64,000 nucleotides of DNA. Source: an uncultured Hyphomonas sp. GTDB lineage: Bacteria > Pseudomonadota > Alphaproteobacteria > Caulobacterales > Hyphomonadaceae. The notes beneath the pieces were generated by a model. It ran no database searches. It was not told the DNA's origin and saw only the letters and a program-made list of their open reading frames with translations. Shown one piece after another: positions 60,815 to 64,000 of this stretch. The position numbers and the translations under genes are program-made. The stretch's first letter is position 1; every line of letters starts with the position of its first letter. The stretch is from the NCBI RefSeq assembly GCF_963678195.1, contig NZ_OY782759.1, positions 3,100,001-3,164,000 on the forward strand, in the 5' to 3' direction.

Positions 60815-61852
60815 TTATTCGGCGGGCACATTGTCCGGCTTGCCGGCAGGACGCTGGTCAAACTTGGTCCAGACGCCGTCATCGCCATGCCAGTCGCCCT
60901 GCGTGGCGCCCTTGGAATATTCCGTGGCGCGCTGTTCGAAGAAGTTCGCGTGCTCAACCCCGTTCAGGATCTCGGTCAGCCACGGGATCGGGTGCTTGGT
61001 GATACCATAGATCGGCTCCAGCTTCAGCTGGCCAAGACGCCAGTCGGCGATGTAGCGGATATAGTTCTTGATGTCGTCGGCCGTCATGCCTTCGACCGGC
61101 CCCATCTCGAAGGCCAGTTCGATGAACTTGTCCTCAAGGCCCACAACCGTGCGGCAGCATTCGCGGATCCGCTCGCGCAGCTCATCGTTCATGACGCCCG
61201 TCTCGGCGCAGAATGTGTGGAACAGCTTGATCATGCCTTCGCAGTGCAGCGACTCATCGCGCACCGACCAGGAAACGATCTGGCCCATGCCCTTCATCTT
61301 GTTGAAGCGCGGGAAGTTCATCAGCATTGCAAAGGACGCGAACAGCTGAAGACCTTCCGTGAACCCACCAAAGACAGCCATGGAGACGGCGATGTCTTCG
61401 TTCGTTTCACAGCCGAACTGGCCGAGATAGTCGTGCTTGGCCGCCATCTCCTTATATTCCATGAAGGCAGAGAATTCGGAGTCCGGCATGCCGATGGTTT
61501 CCAGCAGCAGGGCATAGGCCGCGATGTGGATCGTCTCCATGTTGGAGAAAGCCGACAGCATCATCGACACTTCAACGGGTTTGAAGCGCGGCATGTAGTT
61601 GGTCATATAGTTGGCGCCGACTTCGACGTCCGACTGCGTGAAGAAGCGGAAGATCTGCGTCAGCAGGTTGCGCTCTTCATCGGAGAGCTTGACCGCCCAG
61701 TCCTTGCAGTCCTCGCCCAGCGGCACCTCTTCCGGCATCCAGTGGACCTGCTGCTGTACCTTCCAGAAATCATACGCCCACGGGTAACGGAACGGCTTGT
61801 AAGCCACGCTTGGGGTGAGCAGTCCGGGAAGAGAAGAATCGGTGGCAGCCAT
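60815..61852 (-). CDS. nrdB: Ribonucleotide reductase class Ia beta subunit
   Basis: A 345-residue R2 subunit that holds the diiron site and tyrosyl radical. Ligands and radical site are visible: Asp in SDVEVGANY, Glu and His in FSNMETIHIAAYALL (the Tyr four residues after His is the radical position), Glu in GFTEGLQLFAS, and Glu and His in RDESLHCEGM. AAGGAGG precedes ATG 61852. The alpha subunit gene nrdA is not adjacent. Two NrdR-box-like sites lie 43-90 bp upstream, so it is probably under NrdR control. Confidence 0.95.
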   Translation of the reverse strand: MAATDSSLPGLLTPSVAYKPFRYPWAYDFWKVQQQVHWMPEEVPLGEDCKDWAVKLSDEERNLLTQIFRFFTQSDVEVGANYMTNYMPRFKPVEVSMMLSAFSNMETIHIAAYALLLETIGMPDSEFSAFMEYKEMAAKHDYLGQFGCETNEDIAVSMAVFGGFTEGLQLFASFAMLMNFPRFNKMKGMGQIVSWSVRDESLHCEGMIKLFHTFCAETGVMNDELRERIRECCRTVVGLEDKFIELAFEMGPVEGMTADDIKNYIRYIADWRLGQLKLEPIYGITKHPIPWLTEILNGVEHANFFEQRATEYSKGATQGDWHGDDGVWTKFDQRPAGKPDNVPAE

Positions 61853-61894
61853 GATGGGCCTCCTTGGCATACGAGTCGGTGAAAAGGGTACTCA

Positions 61895-61910
61895 ACACCA
61901 CATATAGTGC
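61895..61910 (-). promoter_or_regulatory. nrdB: NrdR-box-like site 1 upstream of nrdB
   Basis: Read on the minus strand, GCACTATATGTGGTGT closely fits the NrdR box (ACACTATATNTNGTGT-like). It lies 43-58 bp upstream of the nrdB start. NrdR represses ribonucleotide reductase genes when dATP is high. Binding is inferred from the sequence and from the second site 32 bp away. Confidence 0.65.
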
Positions 61911-61926
61911 TTAAGAAGCGTCACTC

Positions 61927-61942
61927 ACGCAAGATACAGCGT
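61927..61942 (-). promoter_or_regulatory. nrdB: NrdR-box-like site 2 upstream of nrdB
   Basis: On the minus strand, ACGCTGTATCTTGCGT matches the NrdR consensus at about 13 of 16 positions. Its start is exactly 32 bp from that of site 1, the three-helical-turn spacing at which NrdR boxes normally occur in pairs. Confidence 0.6.
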
Positions 61943-62054
61943 GTCGCACGCGACATTAGTCCACAGGGTTGCGCACAGGAAAGGCGTGTTCCGGGTAAAA
62001 GCCTAGCACAATCCGGAGGGGACCAGAACAAGCTGAGGCTACGGTACAGGCCGT

Positions 62055-62139
62055 TCATCCTTCGACTTCGCTCAGGATGAGTCCCCCTCCTGCCGCACCT
62101 CCGAAGCGCTCATGCTGAGCGAAGTCGAAGCATGAGCGC
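62055..62139. repeat. Two-hairpin palindromic intergenic repeat
   Basis: Two hairpins lie 25 bp apart. The first (62055-62080) has arms TCATCCT and AGGATGA around TCGACTTCGCTC. The second (62106-62139) has 11-bp arms GCGCTCATGCT and AGCATGAGCGC around GAGCGAAGTCGA. The two loops are reverse complements of each other. Units of this kind (TTCGACTTCGCTCAGGATGA) recur between genes in many alphaproteobacterial and actinobacterial genomes. It lies just past the SulP stop and upstream of nrdB. I noticed no other copy in the window. Confidence 0.75.
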
Positions 62140-62144
62140 GGGGC

Positions 62145-63860
62145 TCACCCTCCATCCAGCATCGACAGGGCCTGTGCCTGCGCCGTGCTGATGTCCGGGT
62201 CCACATTTACGAGCGGCGATTCAACGCCATGGGCTGCGAGGGCGGCCTCGTTGGCGGGGCTGAGGCCGGTGAGCCAGACAGCGATCTTCCGGCGGTGGGC
62301 GGCCTCGACCAGGCCCTCGATCGTGTGGGCAGCGGTCGAATCGATGAAGGGCACCTGCGAGAAATCGACGATCAGGGCGCGGTGCTGGTCGCCGATCCGG
62401 TCCAGCACAGAGCCGATGGTCGCCGCCGCGCCGAAGAAGAAGGCGCCCGAGATGCGGTAGACAATCACATCGCGGCGGGTGCTGGTTGCCTCGTCATAGG
62501 GGACGCGCTCATGTAGGTCGTCCGCTTCGTCCGCCCGCACCAGCGGCGCGCCCAGCTCCACGGTCGCCGCCTGTGACATGCGCTGGATGAAGAGGGCCGC
62601 GCCGAGGGCGAAGCCGACGATGATGGCTTCGGTGAGGTCGCGGAACACGGTCAGGCCGAAGGTGGCGAGCAGGACGGCCGCGTCCCCTTTCGAGGCATTC
62701 AGCAGGCGCCAGAAGGCGTGCTTCTCGAACATGTTCCAGGCGACCACCGCCAGCACGCCTGCCAGCGCCGCCATCGGAATAAAAGCGATCAGCGGCGCGG
62801 CGAGGATCATCATGCCCAGCAGGAAGACTGAATGCAGCATGCCGGAGACCGGCCCGTGCGCCCCTGCCCGCACATTCGTGGCCGTGCGCGCAATCGTGCC
62901 GGTCACACAGATGCCGCCGAACAGGGCCGAGCCGATATTGGCCGCGCCCTGCGCCACGAGCTCGCAATTGGAGCGGTGGCGCCGACCGGTCATCCCGTCT
63001 GCCACGACGGCGGAGAGCAGCGATTCGATGGCCCCCAGCAGGGTGAAGGAGATCGCGGCAGGCAGGACATCCATGACCTTCGCCATGGAGAAGGCCGGAA
63101 CATGCGGCATCGGCAGGCCGGCCGGCATGGCCCCGAAGCGGGACCCGACGGTCGCGATGTCGAAATTCGCCGCGGCCGTCACAATCGCCGCCAGCACCAC
63201 AGCCAGCAGGATGCCCGGCCAGCCGGGGCGAAACCGCTTCAGCGTGAAGATCACGGCCATCGTTCCGGCGGCAATGGCGAAGGCGTGCCAGTCAGCCGTG
63301 GGCGCGGCAGCGGCAAGCGCTGGCAGTTTTTCCAGGAAAGGCCCGGGCTCTGCCCCGGAGAGTGTCAGGCCGAACAGGTCTTTCAGCTGGCTGGAGCCGA
63401 TAATGATGGCAATGCCGGCGGTGAAGCCGACGGTGACGGGATACGGCACGAACTTTACGAACGTGCCGAGACGCAACCAGCCCGCGAGCGCCAGCATCAT
63501 GCCGGAGAGCAGAACCGCCAGGATCAGCCCGTCCATGCCATGGGTCGCCGCGGTGGTGTTGACCAGAACGATGAAGGCCCCGGCCGGTCCGCCGATCTGG
63601 AACCGGCTGCCGCCGAGGGCCGAGACGAGGAAGCCGCCAATGATCGCCGTGATCAGGCCCTGCGCCGGGCTCGCCCCTGATGCGACGGCTATGGCGATGG
63701 ATAATGGCAGGGCGACAATGGCCACTGTCAGGCCGGCGATCGCATCGGCCCGCAGCTGGTGCAGGCCGTAGCCCTCGCGCAGCACGGTCACCAGTTTCGG
63801 TGTGTAGAGATCGGCAAAAGCCGGCGCAGGAGGCGCCGCTTTCTGGGTGAATGATGTCAT
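62145..63860 (-). CDS. SulP family anion transporter with STAS domain
   Basis: A 571-residue membrane protein of the SLC26/SulP family. Family marks include LRADAIAGLTVAIVALPLSIAIAVASG, GLITAIIGGFLVSALGGSRFQIGGPAGAF and AAISFTLLGAIESLLSAVVADG. A STAS domain at the C-terminus has IVDFSQVPFIDSTAAHTIEGLV. Members carry sulfate, bicarbonate or dicarboxylates; no carbonic anhydrase or sulfur gene is adjacent, so the ion is unknown. It starts at ATG 63860, 76 bp after another minus-strand gene. Confidence 0.9.
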   Translation of the reverse strand: MTSFTQKAAPPAPAFADLYTPKLVTVLREGYGLHQLRADAIAGLTVAIVALPLSIAIAVASGASPAQGLITAIIGGFLVSALGGSRFQIGGPAGAFIVLVNTTAATHGMDGLILAVLLSGMMLALAGWLRLGTFVKFVPYPVTVGFTAGIAIIIGSSQLKDLFGLTLSGAEPGPFLEKLPALAAAAPTADWHAFAIAAGTMAVIFTLKRFRPGWPGILLAVVLAAIVTAAANFDIATVGSRFGAMPAGLPMPHVPAFSMAKVMDVLPAAISFTLLGAIESLLSAVVADGMTGRRHRSNCELVAQGAANIGSALFGGICVTGTIARTATNVRAGAHGPVSGMLHSVFLLGMMILAAPLIAFIPMAALAGVLAVVAWNMFEKHAFWRLLNASKGDAAVLLATFGLTVFRDLTEAIIVGFALGAALFIQRMSQAATVELGAPLVRADEADDLHERVPYDEATSTRRDVIVYRISGAFFFGAAATIGSVLDRIGDQHRALIVDFSQVPFIDSTAAHTIEGLVEAAHRRKIAVWLTGLSPANEAALAAHGVESPLVNVDPDISTAQAQALSMLDGG

Positions 63861-63936
63861 GGCTGGCCTGCCCCGCTATCCGCGTATGCATGCCTCATAC
63901 ACCACCAGAACGTGTAGGCGAAAGAGGCGCACCGCT

Positions 63937-64000
63937 TCAGCTCTGCTCAAGCATGGCCTTGCGGTATTCCGCATCGCGTTCGGCCCCGATGAGCGAGCGG
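63937..64000 (-). CDS. Gene fragment, C-terminal end only (5' end outside window)
   Basis: The minus strand reads RSLIGAERDAEYRKAMLEQS and then a stop at 63937-63939. The frame is open to the window edge, the codon use is normal for this genome, and it is spaced as expected 76 bp before the SulP gene. With about 20 residues I cannot name a family. Confidence 0.45.
   Translation of the reverse strand, partial: RSLIGAERDAEYRKAMLEQS

Noticed and set aside
62055-62139. Hairpin pair as a CRISPR fragment
   Set aside because: There are only two units of different arm sequence, no spacers of even length and no cas genes.

Overview
The window is high-GC DNA, densely packed with genes. It reads as a chromosomal segment of an alphaproteobacterium, most likely in or near the Hyphomonadaceae. 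Three things point there: the protein types (ExoD, DUF1489, DUF1203, UrcA, YXWGXW repeat and SYLF proteins), the order glnD, murJ, trpS, nfu, tsaB, rimI, fur, which I recall as an alphaproteobacterial arrangement, and a DnaX lacking most of the usual zinc-finger cysteines. I see no rRNA, tRNA, CRISPR array, integrase, transposase or plasmid or phage genes. This is core plus ordinary accessory chromosome.

Positions 1-8.6 kb hold the end of an ExoD-like gene, a VOC protein, a DhlA-type haloalkane dehalogenase with a complete catalytic pentad, a Nudix hydrolase, a YdcF/SanA-like protein, pckA, a thiolase, an OprP-type porin and a thioredoxin-like lipoprotein. Positions 8.8-14.6 kb hold a long acidic Pro/Glu/Ala-rich protein of unknown function, trkH, a leucine-dehydrogenase-type amino acid dehydrogenase and a universal stress protein. 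Positions 14.7-18.5 kb hold a tight three-gene operon: a PHP-like DUF3604 lipoprotein, a membrane-anchored PpiC-type isomerase and a HupE/UreJ membrane protein. It is my best candidate for an undescribed envelope system. TauE, an orphan TadG-like von Willebrand protein, a Baeyer-Villiger-type monooxygenase and an EamA transporter follow.

From 38.2 kb down to 25.2 kb on the minus strand runs a long housekeeping series: glnD, murJ, trpS, a PCu(A)C copper chaperone, a DUF2333-like protein (with a TTAA-N7-TTAA CtrA-type site upstream), nfu, a RutE-like nitroreductase, tsaB, rimI, then a dienelactone hydrolase, ogt, a YcaQ-type glycosylase gene and fur. An Lrp-family regulator diverges from a methionine gamma-lyase gene at 38.7 kb, with a perfect inverted repeat between them.

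Positions 40-50.6 kb (minus strand) carry a BON-MscS channel, an acyl-CoA dehydrogenase/EthD pair, the translation cluster def, fmt, truA (interrupted by a quinone oxidoreductase and a GNAT gene), rmuC, ybaB and dnaX. Positions 50.7-59.2 kb are mostly envelope proteins and proteins of unknown function, including a small secreted six-cysteine protein, a UrcA protein and a four-EF-hand protein. The window ends with a GAF-EAL phosphodiesterase, nrdB with two NrdR-box-like sites 32 bp apart, a two-hairpin palindromic repeat, a SulP-STAS transporter and the 3' end of another gene.

Function calls come from motifs recognised by eye; no database search was run. Start sites were chosen from ribosome-binding sites and N-terminal features, and several differ from the longest open frame.
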